A DNA stretch of 34,612 nt from positions 1-34,612 of the forward strand of contig CAJQOV010000030.1 of NCBI GenBank assembly GCA_905480065.1. Reading direction: 5' to 3'. Below the pieces are notes generated by a model. That model was not told where the DNA came from, did no database searches, and worked only from the letters and a program-made list of their open reading frames with translations. The DNA comes from an uncultured Gammaproteobacteria bacterium. GTDB taxonomy: Bacteria > Pseudomonadota > Gammaproteobacteria > UBA9214. This document shows, piece after piece, positions 17,629 through 26,134 of this stretch; within the stretch, counting starts at the first letter, position 1; each line of letters opens with the position of its first letter. Both the position numbers and the translations under genes were made by a program.

Positions 17629-18126
17629 ATGCCCATAATGCAGAAAAAACCCTGGTATTCCGAACCCTGGGTATGGCTGGTTATTGCCTTGCCGTTGACG
17701 GCAGTGATTGGCGGCGGTGTTACGCTCTGGCTGGCGGTCAGTACCAGCGACGGGCTCGTGATAGATGACTACTATCAGCGTGGCAAGGAGATCAACCTGG
17801 ACCTGGCGCGTGACAAGGCGGCGCTGCGCCGTGGCGTCAGTGCGGAAATGACCCTTAATGCGGCAGCCAATGCGGTCGCTGTGCACCTGGCCGACATGCA
17901 AGGTGGCTGGCCGAATCGGATCCGTTTGGCATTGTTGCATCCGACCCGTGCCGGTCACGATGTCGTTATCGACCTGTTGCATGCCGGATCAGGGAATTTT
18001 CATGGCAGCCTGCCGGCGCCCGCGAGCGGGCACTGGTACGTGCAGCTGGAAGCGGATGACTGGCGGCTTTCCGGTACGCTGCAGGTGCCGCAACTGGCGC
18101 CGTTTAGGATGTTTCCTGCACAATAG
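17629..18126 (+). CDS. ccoH: FixH/CcoH family oxidase assembly protein
   Basis: The product is about 165 residues; GTG 17617 or ATG 17638 are other possible starts and no ribosome site decides. It has one N-terminal TM helix (after KKPWYSEPWVWLVIALPL), then the FixH signature SDGLVIDDYYQRGKEIN. A periplasmic beta-rich domain follows, with NRIRLALLHPT and HWYVQLEADDWRLSG. FixH/CcoH helps cbb3 assembly and stays near the mature complex. It follows ccoG by 15 nt and is closed by a GC-rich hairpin at 18155-18177. Confidence 0.9.
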   Translation: MPIMQKKPWYSEPWVWLVIALPLTAVIGGGVTLWLAVSTSDGLVIDDYYQRGKEINLDLARDKAALRRGVSAEMTLNAAANAVAVHLADMQGGWPNRIRLALLHPTRAGHDVVIDLLHAGSGNFHGSLPAPASGHWYVQLEADDWRLSGTLQVPQLAPFRMFPAQ

Positions 18127-18154
18127 CTGTTGCTGTGTTTCCGTAGCGGTGTGT

Positions 18155-18177
18155 GAGCGCGCCGGGTCGCGCTCTTT
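18155..18177 (+). terminator. Candidate terminator after fixH/ccoH
   Basis: A 7-bp perfect GC-rich stem (GAGCGCG/CGCGCTC, 6-nt loop) is followed only by CTTT. The short T-run suggests partial termination before the TauE-like gene. Confidence 0.5.
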
Positions 18178-18266
18178 CAGTCCGGACAAGGTAGCCCTCC
18201 GGTCAGCAAAAACCTGTATTCAAGCTATGCATAAACTGCCCCGAGATTGCCGGAATAGCTGTTGTA

Positions 18267-18968
18267 ATGAACGTTGAACCCCTTGCTGCGGCATTTATCG
18301 TCGGCCTGCTTGGCGGTACCCACTGTGTCGGTATGTGTGGCGGTATCGTGGGCGCGCTCACGGCAGGCGTGGCGGAACCGGCGCGGCGCTCGCGCCTGCG
18401 CATGTTTGTCACGCAGTTATCCTATAACCTCGGTCGTATCTCCAGTTACACCCTTGCCGGTGTCATCGCCGGTACGCTCGGACGCCAGGCTGGCCTGCTG
18501 GAGCTGACCGGTGGTTTCCCGCTCGGTCGCGTGATTGCCGGCGTGATCATGATCCTGATGGGTGTATACCTCGGGGGGTGGTGGCATGCCCTGCGCTGGA
18601 TGGAACGGGCCGGCAGTTACCTGTGGAAATGGATTGAGCCGCTGGGACGCAAGGTGATCCCGGTACGCCAGCCCTGGCAGGCCCTGTGGCTGGGTATGGT
18701 GTGGGGCTGGTTACCGTGCGGGCTGGTGTATACAGCGCTGGCGCTGGCGCTGGCCAGCGGGTCGGGTGTCAATGGCGGCGCAATCATGCTGGCATTCGGT
18801 GCCGGTACCTTACCCACCTTGCTGACCCTGGGCGTAACGTTTGACGTGGCCGGGCGCTGGGTACAGGATGTGCGGGTGCGCCGTGTCGCCGGTGTGCTGG
18901 TCATTTTGCTCGGGCTGCTGCTGCTTGCTATTGCCGGGCAGCATGGGCATCATGCCCACCCCCGCTGA
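18267..18968 (+). CDS. TauE/SafE-like membrane protein of the cbb3 region
   Basis: The 233-residue polytopic protein has about six TM helices and begins with GLLGGTHCVGMCGG (Cys20, Cys24), a conserved motif in the TauE/SafE-like proteins encoded beside cco clusters. A second signature, MVWGWLPCGLVYTALALALASG, lies in the middle. The paired Cys/Met motif suggests metal, possibly copper, handling rather than sulfite export, but this is not shown by the sequence. It ends the rightward cbb3 run, about 140 bp after fixH. Confidence 0.87.
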   Translation: MNVEPLAAAFIVGLLGGTHCVGMCGGIVGALTAGVAEPARRSRLRMFVTQLSYNLGRISSYTLAGVIAGTLGRQAGLLELTGGFPLGRVIAGVIMILMGVYLGGWWHALRWMERAGSYLWKWIEPLGRKVIPVRQPWQALWLGMVWGWLPCGLVYTALALALASGSGVNGGAIMLAFGAGTLPTLLTLGVTFDVAGRWVQDVRVRRVAGVLVILLGLLLLAIAGQHGHHAHPR

Positions 18969-19042
18969 TTTACAGCCCGATGATTTCATGGACAAAAGTC
19001 TACTGAACAGGGCAAATCTGACCTGGTCTGCCAATATAAGAA

Positions 19043-19058
19043 ACACAATATATAGTGT
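19043..19058. promoter_or_regulatory. NrdR box 1
   Basis: ACACAATATATAGTGT matches the NrdR box consensus acaCwAtATaTwGtgt. It lies 260 bp upstream of nrdJa. Its centre is 159 bp from that of box 2, close to 15 helical turns. Confidence 0.85.
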
Positions 19059-19161
19059 TTCACTGTAATGGAAACTAACCCTGTTCTGGCCCTCTATTAG
19101 CATCTTATTGTAGAGTTAAATCATTGAAAAATAATGTTATTTATACCCATATAAAATTTGC

Positions 19162-19190
19162 TTGACAGGCCCTTTCCGGCTGCATAACCT
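19162..19190 (+). promoter_or_regulatory. Candidate nrdJ promoter
   Basis: A consensus -35 TTGACA lies at 19162-19167. The -10 is weak: CATAAC at 19183-19188 (15-bp spacer) or TAACCT at 19185-19190 (17-bp spacer). It is preceded by an AT-rich tract and followed at once by NrdR box 2, which would overlap the initial transcribed region. Confidence 0.45.
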
Positions 19191-19201
19191 CGCTTCCTCT
19201 G

Positions 19202-19217
19202 ACACAATATGTTGTGT
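19202..19217. promoter_or_regulatory. NrdR box 2
   Basis: ACACAATATGTTGTGT is a near-palindromic NrdR-type box with one central change from box 1. It lies just downstream of the candidate promoter and 100 bp before the nrdJa start. Confidence 0.8.
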
Positions 19218-19317
19218 TGCCCCATGAACAGCCAAAGCCCACGTCTATCCCGCTTGGGGGCGGGCAGAGAGCACATTCCTGTACAAGAATGAAACAATAG
19301 GGAGGAAGACAGGATTT

Positions 19318-21471
19318 ATGAACACGATCGCACACCTCGAAGCAGTTCCCACCGGCGTTGCGGCAATTCCGATGCAGCCGGCATCCCGGGATATCTGGGA
19401 AAAGAAGTACCGCCTGCAGGCCAAGGATGGCACGCCGGTCGACGAAACTATCGATTCCACCTATCAGCGCGTAGCGCGTGCGCTGGCGGATGTAGAAAGC
19501 ACACCCGAGGCGCGTGAAACCTGGTACCGGGAATTTCTCTGGGCGCTGCGTCATGGCGCCATTCCGGCCGGTCGCATCATATCCAATGCCGGTGCGCAGG
19601 AGCACAAGCCGGCCACCTCGACCATCAACTGCACGGTCTCCGGTATCGTCCGCGACTCCATGAATGACATCCTGGAGAAGGTGCACGAGGCGGGTCTGAC
19701 GCTGAAGGCCGGTTGCGGCATTGGTTACGAGTTTTCCACGCTGCGTCCGCGCGGCGCCTATGTCTCCGGTGCCGGCGCCTACACCTCCGGCCCGCTGTCG
19801 TTCATGGATATCTACGACAAGATGTGTTTTACCGTGTCATCCGCCGGTGGTCGGCGTGGTGCGCAGATGGCGACCTTCGATGTCGGGCACCCGGACGTCA
19901 TGGATTTTAACCGTGCCAAGCGCGAGGACGGGCGGCTGCGCCAGTTTAACCTGTCGCTGCTGATCACAACCGAGTTCATGGACGCCGTGCAGAGTGATGC
20001 GGACTGGAAGCTGGCCTTTCCGATCAGCCGCCAGGAGCTGGATGATGGTCTGGATCTGAATAATCCGGAACAGGTGATCTGGCGCGAGTGGCCATACAAG
20101 GGCGACTACGTGGCCAACAACGCCGGACTGGTGGCCTGCAAGGTCTACAAGAGCGTACCGGCGCGGCGCCTGTGGAACATGATCATGAGTTCCACCTACG
20201 ATTTCGCGGAGCCGGGTTTCATCCTGATCGACAAGGTCAACGAGATGAACAACAACTGGTTCTGCGAGAACATTCGCGCCACCAACCCGTGCGGCGAACA
20301 GCCGTTGCCCCCGTATGGTTCCTGCCTGCTCGGTTCGGTTAACCTGACCAAGTTCGTCAAGAACCCCTTTACCAGCCGTGCCGAGTTCAACTGGGAAGAA
20401 TTCCGCAAGGTAGTGGCCATCTTCACGCGCATGCTGGACAACGTGGTCGAGATCAATGGTCTGCCTCTGGCAGGACAACGTGACGAGATCATGCGCAAAC
20501 GCCGTCACGGTATGGGTTTTCTGGGGCTGGGTTCCACCGTCACCATGCTGCGCATGAAGTATGGCGAGCAGGATTCGGTAAAATTCACCGAGCGTGTCAG
20601 TCGCGAGCTGGCACTGACCGGGTGGCGGATAGCCCTGGAGCTGGCAAAGGAAAAGGGATCGGCTCCGATCATGGAGGAAGAATTCCAGGTCACCGAGGAA
20701 ATGTTGCGCAAGCGCCCGGACATGCGCCGCGATGGCTATGTGCCTGGTGACAAGGTCAAGGGCAAGGTGCTACACGCGCGCTACAGCCGCTATATGCAGC
20801 GTGTTGCCGAGGAGGCGCCGGAGCTGGCCAGCCAGCTTGCCGAGACCGGTGCCCGTTTCACCCATCACAGCTCGATTGCACCGACCGGTACAATCTCGCT
20901 GTCGCTGGCCAACAATGCCAGCAACGGCATTGAGCCGAGCTTCGCACACCACTATTTCCGTAACGTGATCCGCGAAGGCCGCAAGACCAAGGAGAAAATC
21001 GATGTATTCTCTTTCGAGCTGCTGGCCTACCGTGAGCTGGTCAATCCGAATGCGACTGCCAGCATGGAAGGGGATGGTGACAAGCTGCCGGATTATTTTA
21101 TTGCCGCAGACAATGTTACGCCGAAACAGCACGTCGATATCCAGGCCGCTGCGCAGATGTGGGTGGATTCCTCCATTTCCAAGACGGCAAACGTGCCCAC
21201 GGATTACCCGTTCGAGGACTTCAAGGATATCTACCTGTATGCCTACAAGCAGGGGCTGAAGGGATGTACCACGTTCCGCTTCAATCCGGAGGCGTTCCAG
21301 GGGGTGCTGGTCAAGGGCGAGGACCTGGAAAATACCACCTATGAGTTCACGCTCGAGGACGGTTCGAAGGTGAGCCTCAAGGGTAACGAAGAGGTCGAGT
21401 ACGACGGTGAGATGCATACCGCGGCCAACCTCTACGATGCTCTGAAAGAGGGCTATTACGGAAAATTCTGA
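19318..21471 (+). CDS. nrdJ: Adenosylcobalamin-dependent (class II) ribonucleotide reductase, catalytic subunit NrdJa
   Basis: The 717-residue enzyme converts ribonucleotides to deoxyribonucleotides using a B12-generated thiyl radical, with or without oxygen. The start at 19318 follows GGAGGAAG. Active-site features are STINC (Cys105), N323-P-C-G-E327 with radical Cys325 and Glu327, PTGTISLSLANNASNGIEP, and KGCTTFRF near the end (Cys650). No ATP-cone is visible at the N terminus. The C-terminal Cys-rich tail is missing because it is encoded separately in the next gene, as in Pseudomonas NrdJa/NrdJb. NrdR control is likely from the two upstream boxes. No B12 riboswitch was seen. Confidence 0.95.
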   Translation: MNTIAHLEAVPTGVAAIPMQPASRDIWEKKYRLQAKDGTPVDETIDSTYQRVARALADVESTPEARETWYREFLWALRHGAIPAGRIISNAGAQEHKPATSTINCTVSGIVRDSMNDILEKVHEAGLTLKAGCGIGYEFSTLRPRGAYVSGAGAYTSGPLSFMDIYDKMCFTVSSAGGRRGAQMATFDVGHPDVMDFNRAKREDGRLRQFNLSLLITTEFMDAVQSDADWKLAFPISRQELDDGLDLNNPEQVIWREWPYKGDYVANNAGLVACKVYKSVPARRLWNMIMSSTYDFAEPGFILIDKVNEMNNNWFCENIRATNPCGEQPLPPYGSCLLGSVNLTKFVKNPFTSRAEFNWEEFRKVVAIFTRMLDNVVEINGLPLAGQRDEIMRKRRHGMGFLGLGSTVTMLRMKYGEQDSVKFTERVSRELALTGWRIALELAKEKGSAPIMEEEFQVTEEMLRKRPDMRRDGYVPGDKVKGKVLHARYSRYMQRVAEEAPELASQLAETGARFTHHSSIAPTGTISLSLANNASNGIEPSFAHHYFRNVIREGRKTKEKIDVFSFELLAYRELVNPNATASMEGDGDKLPDYFIAADNVTPKQHVDIQAAAQMWVDSSISKTANVPTDYPFEDFKDIYLYAYKQGLKGCTTFRFNPEAFQGVLVKGEDLENTTYEFTLEDGSKVSLKGNEEVEYDGEMHTAANLYDALKEGYYGKF

Positions 21472-21523
21472 CCGCTCGCGCCCAGATGGCGTTTGCAGGC
21501 GGGTTGTTAATCAGGAGCACAGC

Positions 21524-22225
21524 ATGACTATACGTATCGAGAAGAAGATCGTCGGTTACAAGGTTGCGGACAAGGATGAATTGAAGCAGAACGAAACGGC
21601 GAAGGTTCCCGACCTGCACCGCCAGGACAATATCGTGCAGTTGCACGAACGGCTGGAACGCCCGGAGATGCTGATCGGTTCGACCTACAAGGTCAAGACG
21701 CCACTGACCGAGCACGCACTGTATGTGACCATCAACGATATTGTGCTCAATCACGGCACCGAGAATGAACTGCGCCGTCCGTTCGAGATCTTTATCAACT
21801 CCAAGAACATGGACCACTTCCAGTGGATTGTGGCGCTGACCCGGATTATCTCTGCCGTGTTCCGCAAGGGGGGTGACGTGACCTTCCTGGTGGAGGAGTT
21901 GCGCTCGGTGTTCGATCCGCGTGGTGGTTACTTCAAGAAGGGTGGCAAGTATATGCCGTCACTGGTGGCAGAAATCGGCGATGCCATTGAATGTCATATG
22001 CGCATGATCGGTCTGCTGAAGGATGATGGGCTCGACGAGCACCAGAAGAAACTGGTGGCCGAGAAGCGTGCCCAGTATGAAGCGTCCAGGGGTGGCATGC
22101 CGAGTGCCGATCCGGGTGATTTCCCGGAAGGCTCGCAGCTCTGCATGAAGTGTCAGACCAAGGCCGCGATTGTCATGGATGGCTGCCTGACCTGCCTGAA
22201 CTGTGGTGAGTCGAAGTGCGGCTAA
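21524..22225 (+). CDS. Class II ribonucleotide reductase C-terminal subunit NrdJb
   Basis: The 233-residue protein is the split-off C-terminal part of class II RNR (TSCPD-like region) seen as NrdJb in Pseudomonas. It contains ELRRPFEIFINSKNMDHFQWIVALTRIISAVFRKGGD and FVFDPRGGYF-like segments (VFDPRGGYFKKGGKYMPS). The end is Cys-rich: C207MKC210, C221LTC224LNC227 and C232. The terminal cysteines probably re-reduce the active site of NrdJa, and some may bind zinc. It starts 52 nt after nrdJa in the same operon and is closed by a hairpin terminator. Confidence 0.92.
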   Translation: MTIRIEKKIVGYKVADKDELKQNETAKVPDLHRQDNIVQLHERLERPEMLIGSTYKVKTPLTEHALYVTINDIVLNHGTENELRRPFEIFINSKNMDHFQWIVALTRIISAVFRKGGDVTFLVEELRSVFDPRGGYFKKGGKYMPSLVAEIGDAIECHMRMIGLLKDDGLDEHQKKLVAEKRAQYEASRGGMPSADPGDFPEGSQLCMKCQTKAAIVMDGCLTCLNCGESKCG

Positions 22226-22248
22226 TGCCATGATCAGGCATATTTTTT
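22225..22248 (+). terminator. Intrinsic terminator after nrdJb
   Basis: ATGCC and GGCAT arms (22225-22229 and 22237-22241) surround a 7-nt loop that contains TGATCA. An A and six T follow. The hairpin starts at the final base of the nrdJb stop codon. Confidence 0.7.
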
Positions 22249-22396
22249 CGGCTATACCGCAGCTTAGTACCTTTGACCGATTGCCGGTGCTGGTGCGGGG
22301 GGGCTATAAAGTACCCGTGGCAGTGAGTATGATTGCCAGGAGATGAAGAACAATAACAGTCCGAAAACAATAACGGTCTCGGGCGAAGGAGGCAGG

Positions 22397-22627
22397 ATGT
22401 TTCTGCAACAAAAGCCAATTCCTGGCTACTGGTACAGTAACCTGGCGGGTCAGCTTATCCAGGTCCGAGCGATCGTGTTCTCAGCCGGCCAGCGCAGCCG
22501 CATCGTACTGGAAGACATCAGTGGCAAGCGCCAGTCCATCGACCTGACCGACTGGCGCGGCATGGATATGGTGCTGCATTCTCCGGTAGCCGACCGGCGC
22601 GGGGATGATGCAGAGCGTGGATTCTAG
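22397..22627 (+). CDS. Small conserved-looking protein, family unnamed
   Basis: The start at 22397 is preferred because AAGGAGG lies at 22386-22392; an in-frame ATG at 22343 would touch its own weak AGGAG. The product is 76 residues without signal peptide or TM helix. The central segment PGYWYSNLAGQLIQVRAIVF followed by RIVLEDISGKRQSIDLTDW looks like a small beta-rich domain. I have the impression of similar short proteins in sulfur-oxidising gammaproteobacteria but cannot name a family. The charged C-terminal tail (ADRRGDDAERG) looks disordered. It appears to be a single-gene unit between nrdJb and gspA. Confidence 0.65.
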   Translation: MFLQQKPIPGYWYSNLAGQLIQVRAIVFSAGQRSRIVLEDISGKRQSIDLTDWRGMDMVLHSPVADRRGDDAERGF

Positions 22628-22946
22628 TTTACTCATCTTGCCGGTTCGCAAAGCCCGGTGCAGCGGGTACGCAGCAGATACTGCACAGCTATATCTCCCG
22701 GCAGCTTGCCGTATTGGGTTGCCCGGCCGGAATACCCGGTCTCCAAGTAACAGCCTGCCGTTGCGCCCGCCAGGTGCCCGGTCAGCGCATTTCCTGAAGT
22801 AATATCAAATCTGACGTCTTCCCGTGCGATTTGCCCCGCGAGTCGGTTCGGAACCGCTGGCTATGCGGCTGTGCGCAGGGGTTCCGCCTGTTGAGGTTGT
22901 GGTATATTGCTGGCTCGGCGAAGTTCGGTAATACGCCAGTGAATGG
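22628..22946. other. Intergenic region, no gene recognised
   Basis: I find no convincing ORF, repeat or RNA here. The only signal is a -10-like TATATT near 22905 preceded by TTGTGG, a possible promoter for the small ORF at 22947 and gspA. No clear -35 is present. Confidence 0.3.
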
Positions 22947-23120
22947 ATGGCGGGTCGTGGTACCAGTATGATTTTAATGATGGCTTGCGGCAGCGTATCC
23001 AGCGCCGGGAACGTGAATACCTTGGCTGAAACACCTGAACCGGTCGGCCTGACGGCACGTCTGTCTGTTGCGCTGTCTGCGGCTGGCTTCCCTGTTGCAC
23101 CGGTTTTGCAGGAACGCTGA
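22947..23120 (+). CDS. Doubtful 57-residue ORF just upstream of gspA
   Basis: This frame ends 2 nt before the gspA start. It contains a short hydrophobic stretch with a lipobox-like MMAC and an Ala/Val/Pro-rich tail. No Shine-Dalgarno precedes either in-frame ATG (22947 or 22968), and the sequence resembles no family I know. It could be a leader peptide coupled to gspA or a chance ORF. Confidence 0.22.
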   Translation: MAGRGTSMILMMACGSVSSAGNVNTLAETPEPVGLTARLSVALSAAGFPVAPVLQER

Positions 23121-23122
23121 GC

Positions 23123-24832
23123 ATGTATCTGGACCACTTCGACCTGAGAGAACGTCCCTTCTCGATCACACCCGATCCGCGCTTCCTGTATATGAGTGCG
23201 CGTCATCGCGAAGCATTGGCGCACCTCCTGTACGGCCTGGGTGAAGGCGGGGGGTTCGTGCAGCTGACCGGCGAGGTCGGCACCGGCAAGACCACGATTT
23301 GTCGCTGTCTGCTGGAACAGGTGCCGGACAATGTCGATATCGCCATGGTGCTCAATCCCAAGGTTACCGCGACCGAGCTGATTGCGACGGTATGTGACGA
23401 GCTGGGTGTCAGCTACCCGGCCGAAAACACCAGTATCAAGACCATGGTTGATATCCTCAATCGTTACCTGCTGGATGCCCATGCGCGTGGTCGTCGCACG
23501 GTGCTGATCATCGACGAGGCCCAAAACCTGTCAAGGGATGTGCTGGAGCAGGTACGCCTGCTGACCAACCTTGAAACACCGACGCAAAAGCTGTTGCAGA
23601 TCATCCTGATCGGGCAGCCGGAATTGCGGGAATTGCTGGCCCGTGAAGATATGCGTCAGCTGGCCCAGCGCGTTACCGCCCGTTACCACCTTGAACCGAT
23701 CAGTCGCGAGGAAACCGGCGCCTACATCCGCCATCGCCTGCAGATATGCGGGACGTCGAAAGTGCTGTTCAACAAGGGTGCGGTTGATCGAATACAGCAT
23801 TTGTCCGGCGGGATTCCGCGCCTGATCAACGTGCTGTGTGACCGTGCCATGCTGGGCGCCTATGTAGAGAGCAGGGCTGTGGTAGACGGGCGCGTGGTAC
23901 GCAAGGCTGCCCGCGAAGTGCTGGCGGAGGAGACCGGCGGAAACGGGTCCGCTGGTAGTCGCTTGCCGTGGGTGCTGACGGGCGCAGCGCTGCTGGTGCT
24001 GGCCGTGCTCGGTTACCTGTATCAGCCCTGGGGGACGTCACCAGCGGTTACGCCGACTGCGGCGGTGCAGCCGAAGCCAGCACCGGCCCCGGTCGAGGCG
24101 GTCGAGCCGGACCAGCAGAAACCGGAACTGGCGGCTGTGGTGCCGCTAGCCGGTGCCGACCCGCAGGCCGTCGCTGTCACAGCAGAAATTGCACCGCAAG
24201 AGATCGATCTCGATGAGCTGCTCTTGGCAGCAGACAGCGGCTGGTACCATGCAGCATGGACCGGATTGCTGCACTTGTGGGCGGTCGAATTGCCGCTGGA
24301 AGTCAGGCCGGATTTCTGTAATTACGCGCTGGAGTACGGTCTGCTGTGTTCCAGTGAGCAGGGTAACTGGAATACGGTCCGGCATACCAATCGTCCGGCC
24401 ATACTAAAGCTGGTAGATGCAGACGGGATCCGGGTGCCGGTGCTGTTGCAGCAACTGCAAGGCGAGCAGGCCATGCTGGTGCTGGGTGGTGAGCCTCATG
24501 CGATAGATATCAGCGTTATTGACCAGTACTGGTTCGGTGAGTACACGCTGCTGTTGCAGGCCCCCCCGGGCGGACGTTTGCTGCTCGGTGTGGGTGAACG
24601 CAATTCCGACGTGGCCTGGCTGCGCGAACAGCTGGAAAACGTGCAAGGGGTGAAGATTCTGTCCCCGGATCCCCAGCTGTTCGACTATCCACTGCAGAAA
24701 CAGGTGCTGGAGTTTCAGCGCAGTCGCGGACTGGTGGCTGATGGCATAGTTGGCAAGAACACTTTGATCCAGCTGAATTCTTCTTCCGGACGGGAGGGTG
24801 TGCCGGTGTTGCAAACGGTCGCGGTGGAGTAA
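23123..24832 (+). CDS. gspA: GspA/ExeA-type AAA+ ATPase with peptidoglycan-binding domain
   Basis: The 569-residue protein begins with the ExeA signature (FDLRERPFSITPDPRFLYMS). It has Walker A GEVGTGKT (50-57) and Walker B VLIIDEAQ (127-134), a TM helix at about 281-303, a Pro/Ala-rich periplasmic linker, and a C-terminal PG_binding_1 domain (about 515-560, YPLQKQVLEFQRSRGLVADGIVGKNTLIQLN). In Aeromonas, ExeA with ExeB helps place the type II secretin across peptidoglycan. gspB follows 4 nt later. No other type II secretion genes lie in the window, so the target secretin is elsewhere; a role with another secretin system (MshM-like) remains possible. Confidence 0.9.
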   Translation: MYLDHFDLRERPFSITPDPRFLYMSARHREALAHLLYGLGEGGGFVQLTGEVGTGKTTICRCLLEQVPDNVDIAMVLNPKVTATELIATVCDELGVSYPAENTSIKTMVDILNRYLLDAHARGRRTVLIIDEAQNLSRDVLEQVRLLTNLETPTQKLLQIILIGQPELRELLAREDMRQLAQRVTARYHLEPISREETGAYIRHRLQICGTSKVLFNKGAVDRIQHLSGGIPRLINVLCDRAMLGAYVESRAVVDGRVVRKAAREVLAEETGGNGSAGSRLPWVLTGAALLVLAVLGYLYQPWGTSPAVTPTAAVQPKPAPAPVEAVEPDQQKPELAAVVPLAGADPQAVAVTAEIAPQEIDLDELLLAADSGWYHAAWTGLLHLWAVELPLEVRPDFCNYALEYGLLCSSEQGNWNTVRHTNRPAILKLVDADGIRVPVLLQQLQGEQAMLVLGGEPHAIDISVIDQYWFGEYTLLLQAPPGGRLLLGVGERNSDVAWLREQLENVQGVKILSPDPQLFDYPLQKQVLEFQRSRGLVADGIVGKNTLIQLNSSSGREGVPVLQTVAVE

Positions 24833-24836
24833 GCGA

Positions 24837-25511
24837 ATGTCCTACATTCTCGATGCACTGAGAAAGGCAGACCGGGATCGTGTGCTGGGGGAAGTGCCTG
24901 ACCTGGAGGCTGCGCACTGGGGGCTTCGTCGCCCGGAGCGGTCCTGGCGCTGGTTGTGGATTGTGGTGGTGTTGCTGGTATTCAATGCCGGTTTGCTGGT
25001 GTATATGTTGAGCCGGAATACGGAGTTACCAGTGGAGGTATCGCATCCGCCAACGGTCCGGAATGTGCCGGCGTTGTCCCCGGCGGCGCCGGTTAGTCGT
25101 GGTCCCGCTGCGGTTGTACAGGAGTCGCCACAACCATCTCCCAGGATCTTGCGCCCCAAGGTTGCCGTCCAGCCGCATGTTGCACCCGTGCCGGCCGCCG
25201 TGCCGAAAGTACAGGGGGCTCCCGCTGCACGCGTAGTGACTGCGTCAGCCCCCCTGACTGCTGCGCCAGACAGCAATACTTCGGATCTGCCTGAGTGGGG
25301 TGAATTGCCGCTGGAATTTCGCAGCCAGTTTGTGCTGCCGCATATCGATGTGTACGTTTATGCTGAAGAACCGCAGCGGCGCTTTATCCTCGTGGATCTG
25401 AAGAAGTTCCGCGAGGGTGACACGCTTGCCAACGGCGCTGTGCTGGAGAAAATTACGCCTGCCTATCTTCAGCTCAAATACCAGGATACCCGTTTCCGGC
25501 TTGACCGCTAG
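24837..25511 (+). CDS. gspB: GspB/ExeB-type secretion assembly protein
   Basis: The start at 24837 (GGAG upstream) gives 224 residues. It opens with MSYILDALRKADRDR, the cytoplasmic signature of GspB, then has one TM helix (about 40-60), a Pro/Ala/Val-rich linker, and a C-terminal T2SSB domain (LPLEFRSQFVLPHIDVYVYAEEPQRRFILVDLKKFREGD). It works with GspA in secretin assembly. The two are translationally linked. It converges on the FKBP gene with only 12 bp between stops. Confidence 0.9.
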   Translation: MSYILDALRKADRDRVLGEVPDLEAAHWGLRRPERSWRWLWIVVVLLVFNAGLLVYMLSRNTELPVEVSHPPTVRNVPALSPAAPVSRGPAAVVQESPQPSPRILRPKVAVQPHVAPVPAAVPKVQGAPAARVVTASAPLTAAPDSNTSDLPEWGELPLEFRSQFVLPHIDVYVYAEEPQRRFILVDLKKFREGDTLANGAVLEKITPAYLQLKYQDTRFRLDR

Positions 25512-25523
25512 CCCGGGTGGATC

Positions 25524-26003
25524 TCAGGCCGGGCTGACCCGGCCAGCGGCCAGTTCATCCGCAGTTGCGTCGCGGATATCCTGAATCTCGACCTCAAACA
25601 CCAGAGTCTGTCCGGCAAGCGGGTGATTGCCATCCAGTTGCGCAATGCCATTCTGGATTCCGGTAACGGTAAACAGTACCTGGTTGCCTTCATCGTCGGT
25701 ACCGACAACCCGTCCGCCCGGCTCGATTTTCTCGCCAGGTGGAAAATCATCCAGCGGCATTTCGCAAACCAGTTCGATGTCCCGTTTGCCGAACGCATCG
25801 GCCGGCAACAACCGGGTACGGATAACATCCCCGGTCTGGTGTGTTTCCAGGCTGCGTTCCAGTTTTGCCGGCAATGCATCCCGGCCATGCAGATAGGTTA
25901 CCGGTTTTCCGGTGGCCTCGCGCACCAGTACGCCATCGGCGTTGGTCATCGAGTACTGGATGGTTATTACCTTGTCAGGTGCGACGGTTTGCTTGATTTT
26001 CAT
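25524..26003 (-). CDS. SlyD-like FKBP-type peptidyl-prolyl isomerase
   Basis: The 159-residue protein has no signal peptide, so it is cytoplasmic. The FKBP pattern is YSMTNADGVLVREATGKPVTYLHGRDALPAKLERSLE. A SlyD-type insert-in-flap region follows (about 65-125), then the returning strand LDGNHPLAGQTLVFEVEIQDIRDAT. It lacks the His/Cys-rich metal tail of E. coli SlyD, so nickel handling is unlikely. Expected roles are prolyl isomerisation and chaperoning. It is divergent from hspQ, whose heat-shock-like promoter lies within 100 bp of the FKBP start. An inverted repeat AGCCCGG/CCGGGCT (25510-25516, 25529-25535) spans the convergent stops. Confidence 0.9.
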   Translation of the reverse strand: MKIKQTVAPDKVITIQYSMTNADGVLVREATGKPVTYLHGRDALPAKLERSLETHQTGDVIRTRLLPADAFGKRDIELVCEMPLDDFPPGEKIEPGGRVVGTDDEGNQVLFTVTGIQNGIAQLDGNHPLAGQTLVFEVEIQDIRDATADELAAGRVSPA

Positions 26004-26069
26004 GCGGATTATCTTGCAGTTGCGCGGTTTGTCCGGGAGTGATTATACGACGTGGAGCGCTGCAGCGAA

Positions 26070-26097
26070 CTTGATACAGGGAAATATGTCCCAATAT
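26070..26097 (+). promoter_or_regulatory. Candidate sigma-32 (heat-shock) promoter of hspQ
   Basis: CTTGATA at 26070-26076 and CCCAATAT at 26090-26097 are 13 bp apart. The -10 matches CCCCATNT at all but one fixed position. The spacing is in the sigma-32 range. The start would be near 26103, about 32 nt before the hspQ ATG. Confidence 0.6.
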
Positions 26098-26134
26098 AGT
26101 GTGTATTGCAGCATCGATAACGGGGTTATCAGGA

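Noticed and set aside
18267..18968. Genuine sulfite exporter
   Set aside because: The HCVGMCGG motif and position after fixH fit the cbb3-associated subfamily; sulfite export is not supported by context.
18969..19317. Adenosylcobalamin riboswitch upstream of the B12-dependent reductase
   Set aside because: No B12-box (GCCACTG-like) or matching helices were seen; the NrdR boxes explain regulation better.
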